Source: CAZESH01 sp964514665 (GTDB lineage: Bacteria > Bacillota > Bacilli > Paenibacillales > KCTC-25726). From it: a stretch of DNA of 22,648 nucleotides. A program made the position numbers and the translations under genes. The DNA lies in assembly GCA_964514665.1 (NCBI GenBank), contig CAZESH010000037.1, positions 1 through 22,648 of the forward strand. Direction: 5' to 3'. Below the pieces are notes generated by a model. The model was given only the letters and a program-made list of their open reading frames with translations. It had not been told where the DNA came from and did not search any database. Positions 7,674 to 14,055 of this stretch are shown piece by piece; position 1 is the first letter of the stretch; each line of letters begins with the position of its first letter.

Positions 7674-7853
7674 ATGCTTGCTGCTTTTTTCATCATCGCA
7701 ATGATTTTTCTGACGCTCATTGTACTTGCAGTGGTCTATGCCATCTACAGGATGGTAAGCCGGGATACGATGGATTACGACACCGAATTCATTTGGCGCA
7801 AGGCTCTGAACGACAGAGCAAAAAACTTGCGAAAGGAGAATTTCGAGCTTTAG
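7674..7853 (+). CDS. Small single-pass membrane protein
   Basis: A 59-aa protein with one strong hydrophobic helix at residues 1-26 (MLAAFFIIAMIFLTLIVLAVV) and a charged tail. Family not recognised. The ATG is 8 nt after AAGGGGAGG (7657-7665), which favours this start over any longer reading from 7599. It follows the MCP gene by about 80 nt, with a 16-bp palindrome between them. Confidence 0.6.
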   Translation: MLAAFFIIAMIFLTLIVLAVVYAIYRMVSRDTMDYDTEFIWRKALNDRAKNLRKENFEL

Positions 7854-7942
7854 CTATAAGGAAAATGTAAAAATTAAAAAAAAAAACATAAAAAACAGAT
7901 TTTTGGCGACACCTTTCTACAATATTTCTGTGGGGAATTCGA

Positions 7943-7948
7943 TATAAT
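7943..7948 (+). promoter_or_regulatory. -10 element upstream of the Spo0E-like gene
   Basis: A perfect TATAAT lies 66 nt before the start codon. No good -35 is seen at 16-18 nt, so the promoter may be activator-dependent. TGTTGAA at about 7955-7961 differs by one base from the Spo0A box TGTCGAA. Confidence 0.3.
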
Positions 7949-8013
7949 GCTTCTTGTTGAAAAGATTTGAAGCTCTAATTCTACAGAAATCATGATAGAA
8001 AGAAGTTTGCATA

Positions 8014-8205
8014 ATGGAAGAACGGCTGTTGTTGAAGCAATTGAATGAACTAAGGAACCGGCTTAAGGATATGATTAGCGAAAATGAAAATCTGCCACTA
8101 AATGATCCGCGAGTGGTTGCTGTAAGCCAGGAGATGGATGCCATCGTAATCCGCCTGCAGAAACAATCCATGAACGACGAAAGCGCATATGCCGCCGTCA
8201 ATTAA
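8014..8205 (+). CDS. Spo0E-family aspartyl-phosphate phosphatase
   Basis: A 63-aa protein with the two-helix Spo0E fold: helix 1 LLLKQLNELRNRLKDMI, loop with LNDPRV, and helix 2 carrying SQEMDAIVIRLQ, a variant of the family signature SQELD. Members dephosphorylate Spo0A~P and delay sporulation. Met replaces Leu in the signature, while the catalytic Asp is kept. The length is typical. The ATG has a weak upstream AGAAAGAAG, so translation may be low. Confidence 0.85.
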   Translation: MEERLLLKQLNELRNRLKDMISENENLPLNDPRVVAVSQEMDAIVIRLQKQSMNDESAYAAVN

Positions 8206-8234
8206 TGATTTTGAGAGATCAGCAGGCAGTCGGG

Positions 8235-8456
8235 TCAGATCAGATCCATTTCGCCAAAAAGGGTCGGAGAACCGCATTTGGAGCAATATGCGGCCTCCGG
8301 TCTGTTTTTCGCTCCACACCCTTTATGGTTTGGACTGTCGTCTTTGGTGCAGCGGTTAACTAGCGGTGTCCCGCATTTAATGCAGTATTTATCTTTTTCA
8401 TCCGCTTGATAGAAGCATTTTACACAGGTGATTTTTTCTTTTTCCTTGTCGGCCAT
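8235..8456 (-). CDS. Double zinc-ribbon protein
   Basis: A 73-aa protein with eight cysteines in zinc-ribbon spacing: C11-x2-C14 with C25-x2-C28 as one knuckle pair, and C36, C47, C58-x2-C61 as a second. The N-terminus is strongly charged. Such proteins may bind nucleic acid or protein partners; no function is known from sequence. The ATG lies 8 nt after AAGGAG (CTCCTT at 8465-8470 on the plus strand). It is transcribed away from the inverted-repeat element at 8523-8673, which is in its upstream region. Confidence 0.75.
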   Translation of the reverse strand: MADKEKEKITCVKCFYQADEKDKYCIKCGTPLVNRCTKDDSPNHKGCGAKNRPEAAYCSKCGSPTLFGEMDLI

Positions 8457-8522
8457 GCTTACTGCTCCTTCATTGATTTTGGGATTCTATTTACATTGAA
8501 ATATGGGTTCAAACATAGTTCG

Positions 8523-8673
8523 GAGGGGGATTTCTGTTTCCGCCTAGAACCATGAAAGTCGGAGAACTTCCCTTTATGTAAATGCTTCGATGGTTCTTGG
8601 TCTGTCAGGTTCGGACTGGACATTTTCTACATCCTTGCCGGAAAGCAATCGAACGGAAACAGAAATCCCCCTC
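8523..8673. repeat. 151-nt element with perfect 20-bp inverted termini
   Basis: The arm 8523-8542 (GAGGGGGATTTCTGTTTCCG) is exactly complementary to 8654-8673. Inside, 8543-8553 pairs with 8590-8600 (CCtAGAACCAT/ATGGTTCTtGG, one mismatch), and GTTCG 8609-8613 can pair with CGAAC 8650-8654. The whole could fold as a long stem with two internal arms. No ORF is evident and no target-site duplication is obvious. It lies in the divergent space between the zinc-ribbon gene and hsp20. Options are a MITE-like element, a structured RNA or a regulatory cruciform. Confidence 0.75.
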
Positions 8674-8751
8674 AGATCCTAATGGGTAAGCCCAACTATA
8701 ATAATAGTCTATGAAGAGCGCACGCCCTGTGTCACTGCAGGGTTATTTTGC

Positions 8752-8777
8752 ATAATTTCGTTTATCGGCCATATATT
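8752..8777 (+). promoter_or_regulatory. Possible sigma-E-type sporulation promoter for hsp20
   Basis: ATA (8752-8754) and CATATATT (8770-8777) are 15 nt apart, close to the sigma-E pattern ATA-N16-CATACA. Transcription would start about 25 nt before the hsp20 start codon. The match is partial. Confidence 0.3.
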
Positions 8778-8809
8778 TGGATACATAGCAAGGGAATCAT
8801 CAAAGGGTG

Positions 8810-9349
8810 ATGGGCTTGGATAATAAAATTCCACAAACCGTATGGCACCGTTTACGCAACAATATGGCTGAAGCGCTTGGAGATGAGTTTTGGGAGGAAA
8901 TTTCCGGATTGATGCCGAATCTCGGACCGAAGGTGGATATTTATCAGCAGGACGAGGTGGTGGTAGTGATCATCGAGCTACCGGGTCTTACCGACCCCGA
9001 AAATATCGGAATGAAGCTAAAACGGCAGAAGGAGCTGATCATTACCGGCAGCATACCCTGTACATATCCGGCAAAAGAGCAGGATTTCCACCAAAAAGAG
9101 CGTTTTTTCGGGGAATTCGAGCGCCGGTTGGCATTGCCCTGCGATATATTTGCCAAACCGCAGCGGGCTTCGTTTTCCAATGGAATTCTTACCCTGGTTT
9201 TCAATAAAAAACCGCTTCCGAAGGATGAACCGATTAAACTGCAATGGAAGAAAGCCGATAACAAAAGCGGCAAGCCGGATAGAGGCGAGAAGGAAACGGA
9301 GGGAATGGGCAATGAAAACGCGGATGATATTCGACCAACTGAAAATTGA
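8810..9349 (+). CDS. Hsp20/alpha-crystallin small heat-shock protein
   Basis: A 179-aa protein with an alpha-crystallin domain at about 40-145. It contains the strands VDIYQQDEVVVVIIELPGL and KELIITG, FxRRLALP-type FERRLALPCDI, and the family motif A-x-x-x-n-G-[IV]-L as ASFSNGILTLVF. The C-terminal 35 residues are hydrophilic. It should hold unfolding proteins as an oligomer. Spore-coat sHsp relatives (CotM, CotP) exist, and here the 3' end overlaps a GerPA/PF-like gene by 38 nt, which suggests a coat function. ATG 8810 is used; GTG 8807 immediately before it is equally possible. Confidence 0.9.
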   Translation: MGLDNKIPQTVWHRLRNNMAEALGDEFWEEISGLMPNLGPKVDIYQQDEVVVVIIELPGLTDPENIGMKLKRQKELIITGSIPCTYPAKEQDFHQKERFFGEFERRLALPCDIFAKPQRASFSNGILTLVFNKKPLPKDEPIKLQWKKADNKSGKPDRGEKETEGMGNENADDIRPTEN

Positions 9350-9542
9350 ATCCATAGAAGCGGGATCGGGTTTGTATTCCGGAGAAAATCGGATTGCGGC
9401 AAGACGGCATCGCAAAAAGATCAATGAAGGCTTCGGCTCGAGCGTTGGCATGGAAAATAAAGTAACGGACAGTTCGTTTGTAATTAATGATCAAGATATC
9501 GTTGACACATTCAATCGCGATTCGCGGGAGGAAGAGCGGTGA
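9312..9542 (+). CDS. GerPA/GerPF-related small spore protein
   Basis: A 76-aa protein (MKTRMIFDQLKIESIEAGSG, then RRHRKKINEGFGSSVGMENKV and NDQDIVDTFNRD). The 'inegFGs..g..N...d' centre and the 'DQDIVDTF' tail match the protein encoded directly downstream, so the two are paralogues. Similarity to GerPA/PF is weaker than for the downstream gene. The ATG lies 8 nt after GGAGGG (9298-9303), inside the hsp20 coding end. Its stop overlaps the next start by 3 nt, so the three genes are translationally coupled. Confidence 0.6.
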   Translation: MKTRMIFDQLKIESIEAGSGLYSGENRIAARRHRKKINEGFGSSVGMENKVTDSSFVINDQDIVDTFNRDSREEER

Positions 9543-9826
9543 AGGGATCGATTCTCTCTCCGACCTTTGTGATCGGTTCCATTCGCATCGGAAATGTGGA
9601 AGGAGCTTCTTGCGTTAATATGGGAAACAATTTCCCGACAAATTTTCACAGTCAAAAAAAGCATAACCAAGGCTTCGGCAGCATTTCCGGCGACCACAAC
9701 CAATTTCATCAGGCACGTACAGCTTTGAATGATGCCGATGTTCTTGACATGTTCAACGATTCATCCGACGAGGTTCCCGATTGGGTGAAGGAAACGGTCA
9801 AAGCCTCGATGACAGCTCAGTCCTGA
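9539..9826 (+). CDS. GerPA/GerPF-family spore germination protein
   Basis: A 95-aa protein. The N-terminus VIGSIRIGNVEGASCVNMGN is like the 'vgpv.i....ssvnfGD' start of GerPA/PF/PD proteins. A Gly/Asn-rich centre (NQGFGSISGDHNQF) follows, then a DADVLDMFND tail and an acidic end. GTG starts 7 nt after GGGAGG and overlaps the previous stop (GTGA). This is the last gene of the hsp20 cassette. The predicted place is the spore coat. Confidence 0.65.
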   Translation: MKGSILSPTFVIGSIRIGNVEGASCVNMGNNFPTNFHSQKKHNQGFGSISGDHNQFHQARTALNDADVLDMFNDSSDEVPDWVKETVKASMTAQS

Positions 9827-9843
9827 CTGGGAAGCAGAAAATT

Positions 9844-10064
9844 TTACGGTTTCAGCACAACCTTGATGCAGTGCTTGGCCACCTGGATAACCCCCGAAGG
9901 TTAACAGAATAACCGAAATACCCTCCCCCCCCCACATCCCCATATGGATTGGAGCGGTCGCATTGACTTTCCATTTGACGATAATGTCATCCGCTTTTTC
10001 CAGCTTCTGACTCTACTTGCTTGACTTGCGCATTTTTAATTCCTTGATAGGTTGCGTCCTGCAT
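9844..10064 (-). pseudogene. Remnant of a zinc-dependent alcohol dehydrogenase
   Basis: The minus strand begins ATG-QDATYQGIKNAQVKQVE, a typical N-terminus of the Zn-dependent ADH/formaldehyde-dehydrogenase-like family. After a frameshift near codon 19 it continues as KLEKADDIIVK-W-KVNATA, then ...IHM. It then jumps through a nine-base homopolymer (9925-9933) to VIQVAKHCIKVVLKP-stop, the usual C-terminus of the same family. About 380 residues are thus reduced to roughly 60, with the catalytic and NAD-binding domains lost. There is no ribosome binding site. This is a deletion-plus-frameshift relic. Confidence 0.75.
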
Positions 10065-10216
10065 ATTCGGTGTCCAAAAACGAAGAAAACTTAAAATTGC
10101 ATAAAAAAGGTGATGACAGCGCCAATAATCCCCATTTTCTGAATGTTTTTTAAAAACAGAAGCATATAATAACATTGAAGCTTGATTGGTGTGTATGCCA
10201 TGAGGGAGATGAGATC

Positions 10217-10327
10217 ATGAGATGGCTTAAAAATTTTTTGTGGGGATTTGTTTTTGCGTTCCTATCCTTGGGAGCTTTGCCGATTTTGCTGGTGCTTGTG
10301 CTGACGCAGGGCTCTATTGACTGGTAG
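10217..10327 (+). CDS. 36-aa membrane peptide
   Basis: A short gene (MRWLKNFLWGFVFAFLSLGA ... GSIDW) with one membrane helix covering most of its length and a positive N-terminus. AGGGAG (10203-10208) lies 8 nt before the ATG, and a terminator follows about 40 nt after the stop, so it is a complete transcription unit. TATAAT occurs at about 10163. Function is unknown; it may be a small sporulation or membrane-complex protein. Confidence 0.5.
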   Translation: MRWLKNFLWGFVFAFLSLGALPILLVLVLTQGSIDW

Positions 10328-10369
10328 GTTTCGCCTATAACCCCTCCCGGGAAGGGTAAGAAAGCCAAG

Positions 10370-10396
10370 ACTCCTTCCATCGGGAGTTTTTTGTTT
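10370..10396 (+). terminator. Intrinsic terminator after the 36-aa gene
   Basis: ACTCC (10370-10374) pairs with GGAGT (10383-10387), followed by TTTTTTGTTTTT. Confidence 0.6.
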
Positions 10397-10478
10397 TTAG
10401 CGGCATTTTTTTATTTGCGGATTTGAATTTGCTATAATGAAGCTGTAGAGAGGACATTTGAAAAAGGAGACAAGGTTC

Positions 10479-10766
10479 ATGTTTACACATGTGGTAATGT
10501 TTAAGCTGAAGGATAGAAGTCCGGAAAGTATTTTAAAGGCGCGCGACGTATTGATGGGGATGGTGGGCAAAAATCCGTTTTTTGGCAAGCTTGAGGTCGG
10601 AATTGATACGCTTCATTCGGAGCGTTCCTTTGATTTGGTATTGACCTCCACGCATCAATCCGTAGATGAATATCGGCAGTACCATCAGCATCCGGTTCAC
10701 CAAGACGTATTGACTTATATGAAAAACGTGCTGGAAAAGGCGGTCAGTGTCGATTTCGAATCTTAA
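10479..10766 (+). CDS. Dabb-family (stress-responsive A/B barrel) protein
   Basis: A 95-aa single Dabb domain: MFTHVVMFKLKDRS at the start, the central VGIDTLHSERSFDLVLTSTH and the end YRQYHQHPVHQDVLTYMKNV, all typical of this ferredoxin-like dimeric fold. The biochemical role of most members is unknown. The ATG at 10479 is 8 nt after AAGGAGA; a TTG at 10458 would precede this binding site and is rejected. It stands alone, 47 nt before the TPR gene. Confidence 0.88.
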   Translation: MFTHVVMFKLKDRSPESILKARDVLMGMVGKNPFFGKLEVGIDTLHSERSFDLVLTSTHQSVDEYRQYHQHPVHQDVLTYMKNVLEKAVSVDFES

Positions 10767-10813
10767 ACCGGCTCGTCTGCTGTGTAATTAAAAGGGCAAA
10801 GCGGGGTGAAGCA

Positions 10814-11494
10814 ATGAGCAAGCTATTTATCTTTCCATTATTGTGGTGGTTAACGGGAAATCCGCTGCTCGCCATTATTTTGACGGTTGCCGTCATCTAT
10901 GTAATCGACAGGCGGTATGTCGGGTTATTTCCGGATGTCACCAAACCTTTTCAAACCGCAAAGCGTCTTGCGCAGCTAAAGCAGAGCATAAATTTAAATC
11001 CGCATAACAATTCGGAAAAGCTGGAAATGGCAAGAATCCTGAATGGAAAGAAACGGTACGCCCATGCCAAGAAAGTTCTTGAGGGGATCGCGGCTGCGAT
11101 GGAGGATTCCGCAGAGCTGTGGTTTGAACTCGGCAGCTGCGAGCTTGCGCTCGGCAATCTGCAAACAGGCGAGCAGCACATGCAGCGGGCGCTGAAAATC
11201 AATCCCCGCGTTGCCTACGGGGAGCCTTATTTGCGCATGGGAGAAGCTTTTGCCAAGCACGATACAGCTAAAGCATTAAGCTATTTAAGAAAATTCGGCG
11301 AGGTACAGTCCTCGTCCTGTGAAGCTTATTATTTGCTGGGACAACTGTATCGGCGCATCGGACAGCAGGATGAGGCCGCTGAGGCTTTCAGGGAAGTATT
11401 GAATATATACCGCATATTGCCCAAATACAAAAAGAAATCGGAACGACGTTGGGCGATGCTGGCCAGATTAAAAGTTTTGGGCGGATCCCGTTAG
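10814..11494 (+). CDS. Membrane-anchored TPR protein
   Basis: A 226-aa protein. Residues 5-31 contain one or two membrane segments (LFIFPLLWWL, LLAIILTVAVIYVI). From about residue 60, three to four tetratricopeptide repeats follow: KLEMARILNGKKRYAHAKKVL, ELWFELGSCELALGN, EPYLRMGEAFAKHD and AYYLLGQLYRRIGQQDEA. It probably scaffolds a membrane complex; partners are unknown. GGGGTGA precedes the ATG. The 151 nt after it hold inverted bases but no clear T-tailed terminator. Confidence 0.85.
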   Translation: MSKLFIFPLLWWLTGNPLLAIILTVAVIYVIDRRYVGLFPDVTKPFQTAKRLAQLKQSINLNPHNNSEKLEMARILNGKKRYAHAKKVLEGIAAAMEDSAELWFELGSCELALGNLQTGEQHMQRALKINPRVAYGEPYLRMGEAFAKHDTAKALSYLRKFGEVQSSSCEAYYLLGQLYRRIGQQDEAAEAFREVLNIYRILPKYKKKSERRWAMLARLKVLGGSR

Positions 11495-11645
11495 GGGTCG
11501 ATCGGGTCAAGTCCGAAGTGGGATTTCTCTTCCCTGGACTATATGGGATTAAACCCGAACTCAATATCGTTCAGCTAAAATCAAAAATCAATAGTGCGGT
11601 ACATAGAGCAGTTAGTCTATATAACGCGAGGAGCTGTACAATCCG

Positions 11646-12071
11646 ATGTATTACGTTGATCAAAAGCAAATCGATCGCAGACTCTCCTTCCTTCCCGTGG
11701 TGATCGAGGTGCTAACGGCCTTGAAGGCGGATTTTAACATTGAAGATCAAATTCAGGTGCTTGCACAGGAGCGCGCGCTTCACTTGGCGATCGAATCGGT
11801 TACCGATATCGGCAGCCTGCTGATTGACGGCTTTCTGATGCGGGAAGCAAGCAGCTATGAGGATATTATTCAAGTTCTGGCCGGGGAAGAGGTTATCGAC
11901 GCTTCTCTGACGGAAACGTTATTAAAGCTTGTGCGGCTAAGAAAACCTCTGGTTCAGGAGTATGACGCTCTCGAAGCTCTTCAGCTTCATGAAATGGCCG
12001 TCGTGCTTCCGCAAGCGTTGGAGCAGTTTGCCGTATCCGTACGAAAGTTTCTGAGCTTGCAATTGCTGTAG
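11646..12071 (+). CDS. DUF86/YutE-like (HepT-related) protein
   Basis: A 141-aa all-helical protein starting MYYVDQKQID, like YutE of B. subtilis. The DUF86 core is visible at 40-70 (QERALHLAIESVTDIGSLLIDG). HepT toxins of this superfamily carry an RxxxxHxY RNase motif near the C-terminus; I do not see it, so toxin activity is doubtful. No MntA-type nucleotidyltransferase antitoxin lies next to it. GAGGAG is 12 nt before the ATG, somewhat far. Confidence 0.75.
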   Translation: MYYVDQKQIDRRLSFLPVVIEVLTALKADFNIEDQIQVLAQERALHLAIESVTDIGSLLIDGFLMREASSYEDIIQVLAGEEVIDASLTETLLKLVRLRKPLVQEYDALEALQLHEMAVVLPQALEQFAVSVRKFLSLQLL

Positions 12072-12101
12072 CTCCACTTTTGAAACATATTTGTTTAGTA
12101 A

Positions 12102-12130
12102 TTTACTTATCACCGCAAATACGATAGAAT
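12102..12130 (+). promoter_or_regulatory. Sigma-A-like promoter of the SufR-like regulator
   Basis: TTTACT (12102-12107), 17-nt spacer, TAGAAT (12125-12130), 42 nt before the start codon. Confidence 0.5.
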
Positions 12131-12172
12131 GGCTTTAAGCAACGTTGAATCCAACACTTGGGCGGTGAGTAA

Positions 12173-12808
12173 ATGAATCTAGGGCAGGAATATTCGACTC
12201 GCAAGCAGATTGTCACCCTCATCAAAACCAAAGGCTCGATCAGCGTGAATGACCTTTCTAAGCAGTTGGGAATCACGGAAATGGCTGTTCGCAGACATCT
12301 CAACACGCTGGAGAGAGACGGTCTTGTGGAGGCGGTATTGGTGCGGCAGGCGATGGGAAGGCCGGCTCATTTGTACTCGCTGACGGATCTGGCCGACGAT
12401 TTGTTCCCTAAAAATTACCATTCCCTGACCTTGGATTTGCTTGAGGAGCTTGATTGGAACGAGCATGAAGATCCCGTAGGCGTGCTCTTTGAGCGAAGAA
12501 GAGACAAATTGGTCGGCAGGTATGCGCCGCGGATGAACGGTAAATTGTTAAAGGATAAGGTGTCCGAGCTTACTGAAATTCAGAAAAACAACGGATACAT
12601 GGCGGAATGGGAGCAAGACGAAAACGGCAATTTTTTGATCAAGGAATACAACTGTCCGATTTCGCAGGTCGCCAATCAATACGAGCATGCCTGCCGCTGC
12701 GAGCTGGACTTGTTCGAATCGCTGCTGAAGGCGGAAGTGGAACGAACGGAATGTCTGGTGAAAGATGGGAAAAAATGCGTGTATCTGATTCAAAACCAAC
12801 CGGACTGA
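12173..12808 (+). CDS. SufR-like winged-helix regulator with Cys cluster
   Basis: A 211-aa transcription factor. Residues 10-65 form a DeoR/ArsR-like winged helix (SVNDLSKQLGITEMAVRRHL, then GRPAHLYSLT). The C-terminal part holds C161, C174, C176, C194 and C202, in a context (YNCPISQVANQYEHAC, RTECLVKDGKKC) like the Fe-S-binding region of SufR-family repressors, which have C-x12-C followed by two more Cys. It may therefore sense Fe-S status or redox; a zinc site is the alternative. No suf operon is nearby. It stands alone before a terminator, upstream of selD. Confidence 0.75.
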   Translation: MNLGQEYSTRKQIVTLIKTKGSISVNDLSKQLGITEMAVRRHLNTLERDGLVEAVLVRQAMGRPAHLYSLTDLADDLFPKNYHSLTLDLLEELDWNEHEDPVGVLFERRRDKLVGRYAPRMNGKLLKDKVSELTEIQKNNGYMAEWEQDENGNFLIKEYNCPISQVANQYEHACRCELDLFESLLKAEVERTECLVKDGKKCVYLIQNQPD

Positions 12809-12833
12809 AGCGATAAGGTAATAAAAGACGGGT

Positions 12834-12862
12834 CCCGTTTCGTTTTACGAGGCGGGCTTTTT
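12834..12862 (+). terminator. Intrinsic terminator
   Basis: CCCGTTTCGT (12834-12843) pairs with ACGAGGCGGG (12847-12856) over 10 bp including two G-U pairs, with loop TTT and tail CTTTTT. It separates the SufR-like gene from selD. Confidence 0.8.
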
Positions 12863-12954
12863 GCTGCGGACGCGCTTTTTTTTGGATTCCGGTTGTGCTA
12901 ACCTGAAATCATATTCTTTTTCAATTGGCGATGATATAGAAGGGATGATGGTAA

Positions 12955-14001
12955 ATGTCAGTGGATAAAATCAAATTGACCTCATATTCGACAAAAGGAG
13001 GCTGCGGCTGTAAAATCGGTCCTTCCGATCTTCAGGAGGTGCTGCGCGGTTTATCGTTCAGAGAGCCGCATCCGAATCTGCTGGTAGGACTTGATACGAA
13101 TGACGACGCCGGTGTATACCGCTTGAATGACGATTTGGCGCTCGTACAAACCGTGGATTTTTTCACCCCGATTGTGGATGATCCCTATTCATTCGGACAA
13201 GTTGCGGCAGCCAATGCGCTCAGCGATGTGTATGCCATGGGCGGAACGCCGCTGACGGTTTTGAATATCGTGGCTTTTCCGATCAATAAGCTGGAGAAAT
13301 CGGTGCTGGCGGAAATCTTGAAAGGCGCCGGAGATAAAGTTGCGGAATCCGGTGCGACCTTGGTCGGGGGACATTCGATCGAGGACAATGAACCGAAGTT
13401 CGGATTGGCCGTTACCGGAACGATCCATCCTGCCAACATTCGTACCAATGCGGGAGCCAAGCCGGGCGATCGCTTGATTCTGACCAAGCCGATCGGAGTG
13501 GGAATCCTGACTACCTCGATCAAGAAGGATCTGCTGTCGGAAGCTGAAATCCACAACGTTACTGCGGTGATGGCGACTTTGAATAAAACCGCATCGGAAG
13601 TCATGGCCGGGTTTGAAGTGCATGCATGCACCGACGTTACCGGATTCGGCTTGTTGGGACACGCTTCGGAGATGGCCAAAGGAAGCGGTGTAGGAATAGA
13701 GATCGAACGATCCAAGGTGAAAATTTTGCCGAGGGTGCGCGAGCTGGCAGAAGCGGGTCAAGTACCGGGCGGCACGAAGAAAAATTATGCGCATATCGCC
13801 GATTCAGTCACTTATGCAAGCGGGCTGGACGAAATCGACCAGTGGATTTTGTGCGATGCGGTGACTTCCGGCGGACTGCTGATGGCCGTCAAGGGGGAGC
13901 AGGCGGATGAACTGCTTAAAGCTCTGCTTGAAGCGGGTGTGGACGCTTTTGAATTTGGACGGACCACTGATCGCCATCCCGGTCAAATTGAGGTACATTA
14001 A
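12955..14001 (+). CDS. selD: Selenide, water dikinase
   Basis: A 348-aa enzyme that makes selenophosphate from selenide and ATP. The N-terminal glycine-rich loop is GGCGCK with Cys17 and Lys20, the catalytic residues in E. coli numbering; position 17 is Cys, not selenocysteine. Family motifs follow: DDAGVY, the metal-binding TVDFFTP, FGQVAAANALSDVYAMGG, GGHSIED and CTDVTGFGLLGH. Length is standard. The next gene, mnmH, uses the product, so the pair is a selenium-to-tRNA module. selA/selB are not in the window. Confidence 0.97.
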   Translation: MSVDKIKLTSYSTKGGCGCKIGPSDLQEVLRGLSFREPHPNLLVGLDTNDDAGVYRLNDDLALVQTVDFFTPIVDDPYSFGQVAAANALSDVYAMGGTPLTVLNIVAFPINKLEKSVLAEILKGAGDKVAESGATLVGGHSIEDNEPKFGLAVTGTIHPANIRTNAGAKPGDRLILTKPIGVGILTTSIKKDLLSEAEIHNVTAVMATLNKTASEVMAGFEVHACTDVTGFGLLGHASEMAKGSGVGIEIERSKVKILPRVRELAEAGQVPGGTKKNYAHIADSVTYASGLDEIDQWILCDAVTSGGLLMAVKGEQADELLKALLEAGVDAFEFGRTTDRHPGQIEVH

Positions 14002-14055
14002 TCGTTTTTGCTCCGATCAGGGTACCGGATGCTTCAACAATAAGGAGAGAGCGCT

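Noticed and set aside
6896..7720. Long minus-strand open frame (274 codons) opposite the MCP gene
   Set aside because: Antisense to a clear chemoreceptor; composition is His-rich and not protein-like for a known family.
8523..8673. Reading the inverted repeat as a pair of ordinary terminators
   Set aside because: The arms are 111 nt apart and no T-run follows either side.
9761..9943. 60-codon minus-strand frame
   Set aside because: It is a frame-shifted reading of the ADH remnant's C-terminal piece running into the GerP-like gene.
12955..13020. Selenocysteine at SelD position 17
   Set aside because: The codon is a normal Cys codon (TGC), not TGA.
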